A stretch of DNA of 64,000 nt from Mixophyes australis (lineage: Eukaryota; Chordata; Amphibia; Anura; Limnodynastidae): positions 183,813,448 to 183,877,447 of the forward strand of contig JAVHZZ010000005.1 of NCBI GenBank assembly GCA_036250195.1, given 5' to 3'. Within the stretch, counting starts at the first letter, position 1, and each line of letters begins with the position of its first letter. Below are positions 22,819 through 39,149 of this stretch, piece by piece. A model generated the notes under the pieces. It did not search any database. It was not told the DNA's origin and saw only the letters and a program-made list of their open reading frames with translations. The translations under genes were made by a program, and so were the position numbers.

Positions 22819-22874
22819 ATATTGTGTAGGTTCCCCTCGGGCCACCAAAGCCTCTGAAGGTGTCCTGTGTTATC
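22694..22874. repeat. Tail-to-tail Tc1 ends forming a hairpin
   Basis: The 58-bp segment 22694-22751 (ending ACACAATATCA) is repeated in reverse at 22817-22874, with few mismatches. Each copy is the 3' end of a Tc1-type element. Between them are a residual terminus and a (TG)n run. Confidence 0.85.
22784..22815. repeat. (TG)n microsatellite
   Basis: About 16 TG units in the loop of the hairpin. Confidence 0.92.
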
Positions 22875-22879
22875 GAGCG

Positions 22880-22921
<42 letters not shown>

Positions 22922-22942
22922 GCACACACATACACACACACA
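22880..22942. repeat. (TA)n then (CA)n microsatellite
   Basis: A TA run of about 19 units followed by imperfect ACAC units. Confidence 0.92.
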
Positions 22943-23152
22943 CACTATATGGACAAAAGTATTTGGCCACTCCTGTTAATTATTAGACCCGTTGCCTAAG
23001 ATCTATAAAATCAAGCATCTAGCCATGCAGTCTCCATTTGCAAACATTTATGATACAAAATGGTTCATTCTGAAGAGATCAGTGAATTCAAGTGTGGTAC
23101 TGTGGTAGGATGCCACCTTTGCAATAAGTCGCTTCATAAAATTTCATCCCTG
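22943..23152 (+). mobile_element. Tc1-like transposon, 5' end only
   Basis: Begins with the terminal sequence CACTATATGGACAAAAGTAT followed by TTGGCCAC, a widespread vertebrate Tc1 end. The start of the transposase follows at 23060: a Met-rich start, then SEEISEFKCGTVVGCHLCNK (from about 23066), the N-terminal HTH that binds the ends. Homology stops at about 23152 and unrelated sequence follows, so only about 30 codons remain. It is a different Tc1 subfamily from the one at 21853. Confidence 0.82.
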
Positions 23153-26100
23153 CGGTGCATGCGGATTGCTTGTGTGTTGAGTCCGATGCATGCATACATC
23201 GTTTGCGCTGGTTGTGATGGCACTGCTCGGCTTGTGGCGCTGCTCAGCTTGTGATTGGTCGCGCGCTGGGTGCTTACTGAGGGCAGCGACCGTTATGTTT
23301 CGCTACACAACTGACGTGTATGCGTGTGTGTACAGTGATTGACTTCGTGATGTGAGTTCCGGCACATTTTTTCTTACAAAAAAAGCACTTATTATACCTA
23401 CATACACATACTCCTAAAATCACTATTTTACATTTTTCTTTCTTATAAGTGAAAGGTATCTCTTGTTTTGTCTCGTTATAGTAATAGATTAAATTTTCAA
23501 CATAAACACAACCTTATGCTGTTTTATTACTGTTTTATACTTCAAAATTAATGGCACCATTAAGAAAAGGCTGAGGTGTAGGTTGCAATCGAGCCTAATG
23601 TCCTTACCTTATAACCTTAGGGTCAAGGAAGTAAACTGAATTTGAAAACATACTCGGAACCTACAAACAATACTACAAGTCACATAAATCTTGCCGTAAT
23701 GATTTTTTCCTGACAGCTAAATTCATTCTGAGGTTCACATGTTTGTGTTAGCTCTTAAGGGACTCAGAGTATAGCACATTATTTATACAACGTACTTCAA
23801 TGGTTGATTATTATTAATTACTATCCTGAATAGCTTCCAAATCTTGGAAAACTCCCCACAGAACTTCATCTGAGGCAATTAGCTATTTATGTGTTTTAGC
23901 TTTAATATATTTTAAATGATGACTTTTAAAAATGCAGTTCCTCTGAAAAATATAATATTGTTTTGTTTTTTTTTTAAAAAAAAATAGGCAAATCATGATA
24001 TGTAATGCATTGTTTCTGGAAGGTTACCAAATAGATTTGGCCAATGAAACATATGAAAGCAAAGATAGTGATACATCTCTTGACCTGTTAATATATATTT
24101 CTAACTATCAATGTGTTGGACATGTGTGGATATAACTTAGCTGTAACTGTCAAAGTTTGTATTGTTTGTCAGAGAGTGAGGCACTTCCCAGACAGGCCTT
24201 GATTCGTGGTAAAAACATATTGGTACATTTGTAATTCTGCAGCTGTCCAGGGATGGCGCTCTCCTTTATGATTATTTTTGCTTTTATTGTCAGCATACAC
24301 ATTACATAGTTTTCTTAACTATTATTCTTAATCATTGACAGAAATAGGGCTTTTATATGCAATTATTTATTTCATACTGACAGGACGCGGTAGGAATGGA
24401 ACATAGAAGTACTTTTGCAGTGGGGAACTGGAAGTATGCAGCATGTACAGAACAAGTGAGCTATAGGGCAGAAATACAGATCTGCTACTAAATGTTGCTT
24501 ATACGGGATATTTTAGTAGCTGTATCCCATTTTCAAATAGGGACAAAAAAAATCAATCAAATGTTATACTATATGTAGTTCATGTAACACAAAAAACTGG
24601 ACATAATTAGCTTTTTAAATGGATATTTCCTCCTGCCACTAATCTTTTTGATGATCGAATTGTTCAGTCTTCTGAATTTTACTGCCAATGTCACTAAATT
24701 ACGATGAGAGGCAACAGCTATTGACCTGAAGACCTGAGCTGAACTACAGCAGCTCATTAATTGCAAAGTGTTGTATGAACAAAGGAATGCTTCCCAGGGT
24801 ATTTTCATGTGTGATAGCAACCACTGAAAACAGGTATTGTCTTGTTTATACATTATAATCTAGGAATAATCTCAATCGGTCTAGCACTATACAGAATAGT
24901 TTGAACCACAAAATATGCGGGCACACAGAACAGTTACTAAATGTGTCCAAATTTCCATCTTGCACATAACAAGCTGCATATCCACATTCCAGTTTTTGGT
25001 ACTGAATCTGAATTAAACTCGCTGCGTGACCTTGTGATTTTGCAGGTTGGAGGGTCCTGCTGTAGATGTGTATGTTTAAAAACATTCATTCATTTTTACT
25101 TTTTTTTCAGTCTTCTATAAACGGTTCAGTTTAGTCTCATTGTGTCTCAAATAAATCTTGACACTTAGGGACATCAGGACTGTCTTTATAACATATGTCA
25201 CTACTGTACAGTTTAGTATTTTTATTACATTGGTCAAAGTGTATCTAGCAATATGCCTTCTTGTATGACATGTGCTTGGAATGTGCACAGGATGTCCCAT
25301 TGAAACAATAGGCAAAGTATATCTAAAACATAAGTCCTTTTGCAGGAAGGAAAATTCTCTATAATTTGCTGAAATCAGGAAAAATAAAAAATTGCAAATA
25401 CAAAACTTAATGTGCCCTCTCCATTACTTGAATTTTATTTAAATATTTAATTCTGCAAACCAAATACTTTTTTGCCATGTTGACATCAAGGTGTAATTTA
25501 GCAACTTATCTACATCCCTGATGTTCCAAGGTTCTCCCACAAATCTATACACTTCCCTGTTTAAATGGTCACATTTGTACCAAAATAGGCGCATTATAAG
25601 ACAAAATGCCATTTTCCCTGCAGGCCCTTAGTTTTTTACTCTAACAAGTGACCCGTAATGGCTTGCATTGCTGATATTGCCAAAGTAAAGCGACATTTAA
25701 ATTCAAATCAATATGGCAAAAAAAAGGATTTTATTTAAATTTCAAAATTGTTTACACTTTAATCTTTTAAGGATTAAAGTGAACAAGCTTTGCTTGGTAT
25801 TGAAATAGGGGAATGTAGGGGAAATTCAGCCGCTGCAGGCATCCTGCTGATGGTGTGGTATAGCTGTAAGGACTTTTTGTTACAGAGCCTCAGGTGGTGT
25901 TTGACAGCAGATGATGGAGTATGTATTAAAGAATAGTGGCAGTCACTTTGAAAGCAATTAGAGATTAATTTTACTGCATGTTAATAGGGCGAGTGAGTTA
26001 CTTGCTAGGTCAGGGGTATCTGTAGGTTACCTGGTGGTTCGAGATTCCAGTTGACTGTGACTTTAACATAACAGAACATTGGATACCGGATACAGAAACA

Positions 26101-26990
26101 ACTTATCCGAAGAGTCTGACTTTAATAATTTGCGAGTAGGAGAAATCCCCCTGTCTATAATTACAATTACACATGGTTGGTTTGACAAACTACCAATTTT
26201 TCCTTAGACATATGTACATCCAGCTTTCTTAACTCATGGAGGCAGTGTGGTCTCACAGTCCTGGTGTGAATGAATGGATCTGTTGCTGCTGCCAACTGGG
26301 AAACAACCCTGTTCAACCCCTTCCTATTCAAATCAGTGATTTAAAAGATATACAATGAAATTGAAAGTTAAGATGAGTTTGTAAAAAAATATATAAGCAG
26401 TGTTCGTTTCAAGCTTCAGCATCTCAAAGGTATGTGTTTTTCAGTCATATCACTTGCACCAGCTACAGGTCTGGGGTCTGGTGTAATTGCCGATTAATAA
26501 TGATGACAGTCACGTATGCACGCTAGAACATGTGTGGCAATCAGGAGCAACTGCAAATATGCACTTTATGTACTGTAGCCATTAAGGACATCAAATAAAT
26601 GTTTTGTTTTGCCTTTTTTTGATTTGTCATTAATTATCATATTATTAACAGGTGACATTAATTGATTTTTTTTCTGCGCGTTCTTTTGTGACTTTATATA
26701 ACACATATGTATTGGACGTATCCTGCAGTGTATTGTCTCTTAGAGCAGAGCAGACCTAGACCCGTATTCATCAACAGATGTATCTTTATATCCTCTCCTT
26801 AAAATCCTTCTTGTTATGAGGGGGCAAAAAACCCTGGATATGAAAGAGCTAAACATTGGACAATAAGAGTATAGCACTAAAACAATTATGCAAGCTCCAC
26901 AAGAGACACATGCACAGGAAGAAGCTTACAAAGCTGAGCTACATTCTGTGCATTCCATCATTTTGTAGAATACCTATTTATTAAGGTAAT
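23153..26990. other. Non-genic, nothing recognised
   Basis: About 3.8 kb without a recognisable gene or repeat, apart from a T/A run at 23961-23984. The absence of identifiable transposons makes it the longest repeat-poor stretch here, but I cannot judge conservation. Confidence 0.45.
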
Positions 26991-30098
<3,108 letters not shown>

Positions 30099-30273
30099 GG
30101 GGGAATGTCCGGCTGTGCACGTTGTCACTTATAACGGTAAGGAATCTATGCTTGTTCCTGCATACCTCTATGGGGTGTAAAGAAAAATGAGCGGACATAC
30201 ATTGCTGCGGAGTACCTTGACGGACTGTTCCGGGGACAATCCATGGTACATTGTGCAGAATTGAATCTCCCCC
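30099..30273. mobile_element. TTAA-flanked MITE, 175 bp
   Basis: Begins GGGGGAATGTCC and ends GAATCTCCCCC. TTAA stands on both sides (30095-30098 and 30274-30277). TTAA duplication is typical of piggyBac and Kolobok transposons. A relative with the same GGGGGAGATTCA tip is at 42075-42286. Confidence 0.8.
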
Positions 30274-30277
30274 TTAA

Positions 30278-30700
30278 TATCAGTATTTACAATTTTATTT
30301 TTCTATGTATCTTTATTATATAACATGGAGCTTGAGATGAGTGAAGTTCATGTGAATTGAAAGTTGCAATAAAATAGGACATTTTTGCAAAGGCAGGAAG
30401 TTCCGGGGATACAACCGTCTATTTCCACTTTTGCTTCCCCATTCTGCAGAATGGTTATTTCACACTGTATTTGCAAATTTTACATTTCGCATAATGTGTT
30501 GTCTTCAAATAGAGCTGGTCTCTGGTGTGGCTTGAATTCCGGATGGAAACACTTAAGACCAAACTCCACAAGAGAAATATGTGAAATGCAGCAGCCATGT
30601 GAAATTTTGCTCATCTCTATAGGAGACCAAACAACCCATTATGACCTAACCTGATATTAGGAAACAGCAGCTTATATTGATCTCTATGGTGTGGGAAAAC
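30278..30700. other. Non-genic
   Basis: Nothing recognised. Confidence 0.45.
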
Positions 30701-30705
30701 CTGGG

Positions 30706-32560
30706 TGTCACGGGCACTAGGAGTCTTTACCCATATATCACCAGATGATGGCCTTACCAGAGCAGTATAGGTGGTAATATGGTACTCTGGTAGCGGGGTG
30801 ATCACAGAACAGGAGACAGCAGATGGTAGAGAATGCTCGTGGAAAGTCTATGACTAGCAGCACTGGTAATATATAGATAATTGTACACGAGGAACTGGAT
30901 GGACAAGGGAACGTGAGGGTAGTCAGTGGTCTGCGGATAGCAAGTTGTACCACTGCTATAGTGAGGAGGAATGTCCAGAAATAACGAGGAGGTGATGAGA
31001 GTCAGCGGTCTGCGTATAGCAAGTGGTACCGCTGTCTAGGTGAGGGGATGGAATCCAGGTGAAGGTATTCGGGGAGTCAGTGGTCTGCGTTAGCAAGTTG
31101 TACCACTGCTATGTGAAAGGATACTGGAAACAGGTGACTCAGGAAACAGGGAACAGTGGTCTGCCTCTAGCAAGTTGTACCACTGAATATATATATGTGA
31201 GGAAAAGCACGGGGAGATAAATGCAATGTAGAATATACGCGGGCACACTGAACTTGATCCCACGATGATATGCACAAATAGTAATAACTGAACAGCACTG
31301 CACAATAATACAAAGTCACAAGAACTATCCAGGCAAAAGGTAACACAGTCAAATGATGGCAATAGTCTCAGCGAATAGGAAACTCCAGAGGAGAACAACT
31401 CAGTCCAGCAAGATATGCAATACACCAGCACAGTCAATGAGAAGTATGCATACCGTGGTTCAGGAGCGCAGGCTGTCAGACAGAAGTGCAGGGATACCTG
31501 AACGGCTGGAGGCCGGCAGGATACGAAGTCCCAGGAGGGTAGAAGCGGTAATCAAGTAGGTGCAGCGCACAGGTAGGTAGACCAGCAGGGATGGAAACAA
31601 TACTCAGGAAGCAGTAGTATATAGAACTGGACACCTGGAGAACACTGAAGAGTAGAGATGGTCTAGACGAGATGGAAGCAGCGGAGCGTTGATCCAATGC
31701 AGACAGGCGAGTTGACACAAGCGGAGACACTGTAGAAGCCCGGAGAGCGGATCAGCTGGCTGCAGACACGAGGAGTACTGGAGGGTTGCGATGAGCAGGG
31801 TACTGCAGAAACACGGAGGCAGCGGATAGGAATCAGCTGGTGCAGTCACGATGAAACATGGGAGAGTTGAGGTGAGCAGGATACTGTAGATACACGGAGG
31901 CAGCGGATAGGAATCAGCTGGTGCAGTCACGATGAAACACGGGAGAGTAGAGGTGAGCAGGATACTGTAGATACACGGAGGCAGCGGATAGGAATCAGCT
32001 GGTGCAGTCACGATGAAACACAGGAGAGTTGAGGTGAGCAGGATACTGCAGATACACGGAGGCAGGGATAGGAATCAGCTGATGCAGTCACGATGAAACA
32101 CAGGAGAGTTGAAGTGAGCAGGATACTGCAGATACACGGAGGCAGCGGTTAGGAATCAGCTGGTGCAGTCACGATGAAACACAGGAGAGTTGAAGTGAGC
32201 AGGATACTGCAGATACACGGAGGCAGCGGATAGGAATCAGCTGGTGCAGTCACGATGAAACACAGGAGAGTTGAAGTGGTCTGGAAACCACAAAGGAACA
32301 ACAGGAATCAGCAGGAGCTGAACACACGAGGAAACACAGGAACACCTTCAGAGGCTCATGGGGAATGAGACTCCAAGATCAGGCAACGAGGTATTGACCT
32401 CAGGTGCTTTAAATAGGGAGTGTTGCCTGATCAGCCAATTAACTAAAAGGAACATGAACTGAAGGTTTGAAAGGGCTGCGCATGCGCAGACCCTCCGGAT
32501 GGTGGACGGCCACGGTTCCTAAACACACGAGGAGTAGCATTCACAGTCCGGTGAGTGACA
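30706..32560 (-). mobile_element. Solo LTR, 1.86 kb, gypsy-like (copy A)
   Basis: Plus-strand ends are TGTCACGGGCACTAGG and GTGAGTGACA, flanked by perfect 5-bp duplications CTGGG (30701-30705 and 32561-32565). Reading on the minus strand there is a CCCTATTTAAAGCACC TATA-like box (around 32400-32415), then an array of 81-bp units (about 31780-32270) and a second array around GTGGTACAACTTGCTA (four units, about 30930-31190). The same architecture occurs in copy B at 49182-51131 on the other strand. No internal region is present, so it is a solo LTR left by recombination. Gypsy assignment rests on TG...CA ends, 5-bp duplications and gypsy remains elsewhere in the window. Confidence 0.88.
31780..32270. 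repeat. 81-bp tandem array inside LTR copy A
   Basis: Units contain CACGGAGGCAGCGGATAGGA then TCAGCTGGTGCAGTCACGAT. The ATGAAACA phase recurs at 31851, 31932, 32013, 32093, 32174 and 32255, i.e. every 80-81 bp. Confidence 0.92.
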
Positions 32561-32565
32561 CTGGG

Positions 32566-32999
32566 CATGTAGTAGGTGTGGCATGGTCCGGGAGTCAGAA
32601 GGAAGTCACACCCATTCTTCATAAGGAAGGAATTTGGGCTTATTTAATGGCTCAAATTCAGTGTAGTGTTGGCTGGTGTCTGGGGAGGGTGAATGTCTAA
32701 CATCTCTCTACTACATAAACCTATATATCCTGAACTCTCTGCATTGCTTTATATTGCTGTGTTATGCTGGAGATCCTCACAATAAAGCTCCTGTTTGACC
32801 CCGACTCACAACTTTTGCCTAGTGACCTGTTATCATGCTATAGTAACCAATGCTATACATTTCTTGAAAGGTCGACTTATGCAGATGGATCAGCCTCAGT
32901 TGCACTCTTTGTAGCATGTCATGTCACGTCTATTCCCTTTATTAACTATTAATTTGAAAAATGTATAGTATTGTATATAATCGATTGTATTTATCCTTA
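32566..32999. other. Non-genic
   Basis: No recognised gene or element. Confidence 0.45.
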
Positions 33000-33335
33000 G
33001 ATTGTACGCTCCTCTGAGCAGGGCCATCTCTCCTCCTATTTCCACCACTTCTAACTCTGCTATCCAGCTACTTAGCCCTCCTCCTCGAGGCTTCACTCCA
33101 CGTCCACTCTCGCTCCCTCTTCCCACCTGGGGGTCTCCCTGTCTTCTGCGCCCTCCTTCTTGGGCCCCGTCATTTGTGGATCCTACCTCCCCCTTCCCCG
33201 CCCTCTCTAGCTGTGCATTGAGCTTACTGAGTTGCTGTGCTTACTGTTTACTGTACTCTGCTGTCTCCCATTGTATTGTAATTTGTTTGCCTCTGTACAG
33301 CGCAGCGGACGCCTTGTGGCGCCTTATAAATAAAA

Positions 33336-33366
<31 letters not shown>
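33000..33366 (+). mobile_element. LINE/SINE 3' end with (ATA)n tail
   Basis: A pyrimidine-rich 3' untranslated region ends with CAGCGCAGCGGACGCCTTG, then TGGCGCCTTATAAATAA and (ATA)n at about 33337-33366. The GCGG...TGGCGCCTTATAAATAA tail resembles the L2 ends at 5216-5273 and 26991-27040. Only the 3' end is present. Confidence 0.65.
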
Positions 33367-36074
33367 TTTGGTGAATTTGTAAGTTCCAGTACTGTTAGTT
33401 TGAGGTTGTACTGTATTAGGGATACAACAAGCAGCTAGTAACTTGGCATAAAAGTACTCTTAAATGATATGGATAATAACATTTTTATTGTAAAGAACCA
33501 GCATTTGAATGTTATTTAGTGCAGTGTTAGACAGCCATTTTACAATGCCACACTTTTCTGACCAGTAAACCTGCAGTAATGTGTGGATTCCATGTATGAA
33601 ATTTCAACTGTTCCCCAGCTATACTAGCAAGCCCTCATATTTTGAATTATCCCTGTATATAAGCATTGATGCCTGTACAATTTAAGTTGACCGAATATGT
33701 TTTGGCAGTGATTGACACCTCAGGGATAGGATCAGTCTTTCTGATAAGTGAGCAAGGATATTGAACATAAACGCAGCTTAAGAGCAGTATACACATCAGT
33801 GCCTGATTATCCAATAGGTTGACTAGGCTGCAGCCTAGGGCGTGAGGCTTTTGGGGCTGCAACATTTTGTGGCAGGGAGAGGTATACACTGAAATTCATT
33901 TTAAAATGTAAGAGAATAGTTGTTCTCCAAAATAAAAATAAAACATGAAAGAAAAATGTAGTAAAGTATTAATCTTGACGTATTCCCATGGTAAAGGCTG
34001 GGAGTCATCCTTGGGCGGGTGCTTAAGGATAAGTGAGTAGGAGAGGCAACAATGGTGGCAGGCGTGACAGCCACCTCTCCCTTCTCATCTTCACTCTCAG
34101 TAATGCTTATTCATACCTCTGTTCTGCTATACCACTCTGATTTTAATTTAAAGTAAATTAATGACAAAGATTGCTGTGACCCTTTAGAAAAACAAAGTGC
34201 AATTGAGTTTTGAAACAAAAGGAACATAAACAGTGGTGGGGAGAGGGAATGAAGGAAGCTGGATTTTAAACTAAGAACAAGTTTCGTTTTACCTACCGCA
34301 TATTAACCTGACGTGGAAGGTGAGGAGTCACTATGAGTGTATTAACCTAGGGCATACTGAACCCTTAATCAGACTCTGATACACTTCGAGATTTGATCAT
34401 TTCAAAAAAATAGGAAACCTTTTTTTATCTAATCGGTTGAATCTGTGCATATACATGCAGGGTGATCATTTATATTGCTTGTTTATAAATCTAGACTCAC
34501 AAAGATTTATACCAGACAAAAGCTTTTAGCATGCCCAGTACCGGGAAGCTTTAGTGACTTTCATGATTTTGGATATACAGGGACAGACAAAAAAAGATGA
34601 TTGATGGATACTGGTAGGGCAAAACAAACTATTTTTATGAATATATTTTTTTCAATCTGAATCAGTGTTTGCTTTACTACACACACAACAATAAGAAACC
34701 AAATAGATGACCAACAAGTGTACCGAGCAATCATAGCTAGTTATATCCATATTAATATAGTTGCCGACACACATGATACTTTTTTCAAGGACTTGACATC
34801 TCTAGGTGAATTAAATGGTTCCATAATGGTGAGAATATAATAAAATAGCAAAAAGAAAGTCAAATAAATTAAATATAAAACAGCAACCCTAAAAAGCACA
34901 GACGCAAACAACGCAAACATTTACACAAACACATTCTTTATTATGGCCATGTTCACAAACATGGCCATGTTTGATAAAGAACATATGTTAGATATTCCTA
35001 GAAATGTTACAAGTTGTATATTTATAAATCTTTGGGTTTACTTGTTGGGTAGCACTGGCTACATTAAAATAATAAATGGCAGAACAATGGTAAAGAATAT
35101 ATTTTCTTGTGTAATTGAATGTTTCAAGTGTGAAAATTGTTTTAGGCATGAAGGGGCGAAACACCTATAGACATGAAGGGCCTGTGTAATTAAGCACATT
35201 GTACTTTTGCTATAAACCGCATGTAAATTGGCTCTGTGTACTCCCAAAGTCAACAAGGAACAGATCTAAAGATACGTGTGGTGTTGACTACAGGTATAGA
35301 TTTACTCTGATCTACTAGACCATACACTGTAGGATACATACAATACCTATGTGGAATAGAAAATCTCAAAAGAATGTACAGATAAAAGAAGAAAAAAAGC
35401 AATTAATGTTACACGTCAATAATAGTCATTTGTGATTATAAATTGACATTTTTTTAAAAATATTTTTTTTCCCTTGCAAAAACATTTATTATGCTCTTCT
35501 TAATGTTTACTGTACATATAACAGTGGCACCTGAATGCAGACACATGTTATAGCATGCATACGATACAGACATCACTAGGACTCAGGACTTAGACTAGCC
35601 CTATAGTTGGTGCAAGTAACTTTAAGATGTCCAGAGCTTGATTAGGACATGGCTGCATGCACTTGAGGTTGACACACCCCTACTATAGATTGACTACAGC
35701 CAAACATCCCTTGCCAGCCCTGTTCCCTCCCAGAAATCGTAGGCTATAGTAAGTGTCCTTTGCATACAAAGATGGAGCTGTCAGGGCTGCGCTTTCTGGC
35801 GTATGGGCCAGTTGTGGGTATGTGCAGGCTGATTTTGCGTGTGATGCGCTCAAAATTGGCAGATACGTCCCTTAGTGACTCAGGCCCGAAGGGTTTAAAT
35901 AGAACTCCTGGTTATCTCTATGTCTCAATGTAACAATGCTCATTCTGCTACTAATAACATTGCTAAATGATTATTGAATTCAATTATATCAAAAGACATG
36001 ACATTAAATCCATGCTTTAAAGCAATTATGCTCCATGACTAGTGTTGAAGACTGATACACATGTCATTAGGGAA
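33367..36074. other. Mostly non-genic
   Basis: At 33800-33860 CAGTGCCTGATTATCC followed by TAGGCTGCAGCCTAGGGCG resembles a DNA-transposon end, but no partner end was found. A bulged hairpin (ATGGCCATGTT mirrored) lies at 34935-34980. Otherwise nothing recognised. Confidence 0.4.
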
Positions 36075-36479
36075 ATTCTGTTTTATTTATTTTCTGTTTT
36101 CTCTTTCTTTGTTGAGGAATTAAGGCAAGTAGTAATATAATATACTAGTATTGGATATAACAATAATATTCATCACATTTCCTTGAAATACAGACAACCA
36201 AATCACAATTAAAAAGATAGAATGGGTCATAAATCATGCAGGAATGTGGGGAGGGGTGTGAGGGTCTTCAGCATCTCATCGTCTGAGTTATAAAGTTTGA
36301 GAGAGGGTCGTGTAGGGAAGAATACACAAGTTAGATGGTAAATACAATTCTTGTACAGACTGCTTCCAACTTTACTGCTCTATGCTTGTCCACCAAGACT
36401 AGGTTTGGGCCTTGTGTCACTATAGGCTCTAAAGACTAACTGACTAAACTATAAACTATATGTTAAAATTAAGGCATTA

Positions 36480-38340
36480 TCTCCTGTTCAGAGGTTTATA
36501 TGTTTGTGATTCTTAAATTACTTACATTCTAGCCACTATGCTAGGTTGCCTTGAACTTGGCATAGCGATCTGCTAGATGTTTAAGCAAAGATTTGTTATA
36601 TTGAGAATAGATGTATTGGACAGGTTGAGTAACTAAACCTCCAGCCAGTCTGGGATTGCCTCCATCATCATCTCAGTGCTGAACCATCTGGAAAAATGGG
36701 GAGATTTTAGAGCACTTCCAGCAGATATGAAGTAGGGAGCCCAACTCTAAAGCAAACCTACTACAGGATTCGGAAACACCCGGGCCCATATTACACAACT
36801 GGCTAGGATATCTCTGCCACCCTGTAGAGTTCCTTAAACTAAATTTCCACTACCGAGAGACTAATAAAACTCACTAATGTGCATTGGAAAATTTTTCCCC
36901 ATTGCTTCCACTATTACTTAGAACTTTTTCTACGATTTCGCATAACACAGTAGCAGGTCGTAGAGGTTTTTGACTATCAATTTATGCATTGGGAAAATTG
37001 TATGTTTATGGTCCTGTTATACAGCACAAAGTTCTCCGAAGGCATTCAGCTTCATCCCCATACCTAAAAGAAAGCCAATTGTTTGGAGGAAGTGCCGGAC
37101 TTGCAGAGCAGACAAGAGAAGATTCTACTAATATCTATCACCTAGCCACTTCAAAGCACCCATTATTTGCACCATATTTTAAATGCACCTGGAAGTTTCC
37201 CAGGATGAATTTATGTGTTCTGTCCCAAAGGGATGACAGCGAAGAAGATATATAAGTTGACAGAATTTGTGTAACAGAATTTCACCATCAGGTTAGGCAA
37301 AGAAACCATTGACCTAGTGACAATTGTCAATAGATCATCTTCAAATAAATCCAGTTTATGATCCCACCCCCAAACCAATGCTGGAAAAGTCTAGATTGGC
37401 CCTGACTGACCTTGCTAATGCCTCCATACAGAGGACAAACATTTGGGGATAGAGAACATCCTTGTATAGTTGTGTTTCTAATGTTCAAATGATTGTATAG
37501 CGAGTCATTTAATTTTAATTCTCACCATTGTTTTCTTATATGGTGTGAAAATTATATGTAAACTTTTCCACATGTAGAGACAGAACCCATGCAACATAAT
37601 TTAGCATAATAGGAATGGAAGGCCTTAGCTATCTCTTGATTGGAATATTACACCTTTGCCTTCAAGTCTACAATAGCATGTATGAAGTAAACAGCTGTTT
37701 GTACACATAACTCCTATGACAGAAGGTGTCCTGGTTTATTCCTGCACTGAAAATATCTGCTGCAGCACTTTCTGAGGGCCAACTCTACCTTATCAGTTAG
37801 AAGCTTGTTGACACAGTTCTCGTGTCTGTCAACTCTGCTAATGTCTCACTGGCCAGGTAGGGTTTATGGTAGGATACCATTTTTTAATTAGAAATTGTAA
37901 TTATTTTATTAGCAGAATGCAACATATTAAGCAACTTTACCTATTAATTACTGGAATTGTCTGGCCTCTGCTTGGTGCAACAGACATCCATCCCTTTTTG
38001 TGCACAACTTGCTAGGCCTGAAATATTTTGGTGTCAGCCAAATCCCCCAAGTCATCGAATGCACAGACATATCCCTGCACTCATAAAAACATGAACAAGA
38101 AAACACTAGTGTTACAACTATAAAAATGTCAAATATCACTGATATACTAGGGGGAGTGATCTGTATGTAAGGTAGAGGTGTAGTCAGTGATCGAAGTGGG
38201 GGGTGTATATTGTGAAATGCCATACCGCCCATTCTTCTACTATCTTCATTGTAAAACTATAAAATTCCATTTACTTACATTCCGATCACATTTTTCATTC
38301 CACCACTTCTAAATTTACACTTTGACCACTGGGTGTTGCT
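36480..38340 (-). pseudogene. L1/Tx1 ORF2 (endonuclease-reverse transcriptase), decayed
   Basis: ORF2 nicks DNA and reverse transcribes the element RNA. Only patches survive. At 37385-37450 the minus strand reads LYPQMFVLCMEALARSVRAN, the L1 palm block before the catalytic box. At about 37335-37370 it reads LDLFEDDLLTIVTR, the catalytic box with FEDD in place of the usual FADD. MVSLPNLM follows, as in L1. Near the C-terminus, SLLHICWKCSKISPFF (about 36690-36745) matches the cysteine-containing end of L1 ORF2. Stops and shifts are frequent and the endonuclease domain could not be read. The patches are too few to define exon-level coordinates. Confidence 0.68.
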
Positions 38341-39149
38341 AAATGAACTGGGTACCTAAAATCTATATAACATAATAAATCTGTGTAAATATTCCTGGGC
38401 TGCTCTAATCTTCAGTCAAAAGAGCTCAAATGAAGACAATGATGGAAATGTAAAAAATGTTGATAGTAAACAATGATTCAAGAGCTGGCCATGGCTGTCC
38501 CCAAGCATTGAACTTAAGGCCATATTCGTGTTGTGCGAGAGAGGGATTATCCAGATGATCAGACAAATCTTGCCAATCCTGGCGAGCCAATGTTGGCAGA
38601 TCTAAGGTGGTGCAGAACCTTTCATGGTTTGTTGGATATTTGTTTGCTGCTATGGGCTGCTTGGAGAGTAAGGGGAAATATCCAAAGGTATTTTATGTTG
38701 TTTTTCTGAAATGTCTCTGTTAGTAGCTTTAGACATCTCCGTTGTTGTACTGTGTGCAGGAAAGATACTAGAACCTACGCACCTGATTGCGATCAAATTC
38801 AATGCCTCACCATATTCCATATGTGCTCCTTTAGAGAATAATAGTGCAGCCTAAATTTTATGTCTCTAGGCTTCTCAAATTGTATCCTTCAATCCCATGT
38901 GACGGAATGTCTTCTAAAATGCCTATAATGCAGAGGTTATTGCGGCGACCTCTGCTATCTAGGTCATTGATACAAGTCTGAAGATCTCTTAATTCAGAGG
39001 GCTGACACTGAACTGATTCCTAATCAGTAGCCTCTCTGTTCTCTTCCAGGTAGGCAATCCTTTTGTCCAAGATAGGTTTGACTGAAGGTTTGAGACTGCT
39101 GTGTTCGTATTTTCCTGCAAACTTTTTTCCAAATTTATTTGACTTAATG

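Noticed and set aside
31604..32011. A 135-codon repetitive frame (ADSYPLPPC units)
   Set aside because: Translation of the 81-bp array in LTR copy A; no start context or family.
33800..33860. hAT end from CAGTGCCTGATTATCC
   Set aside because: No partner end or 8-bp duplication found within several kilobases.
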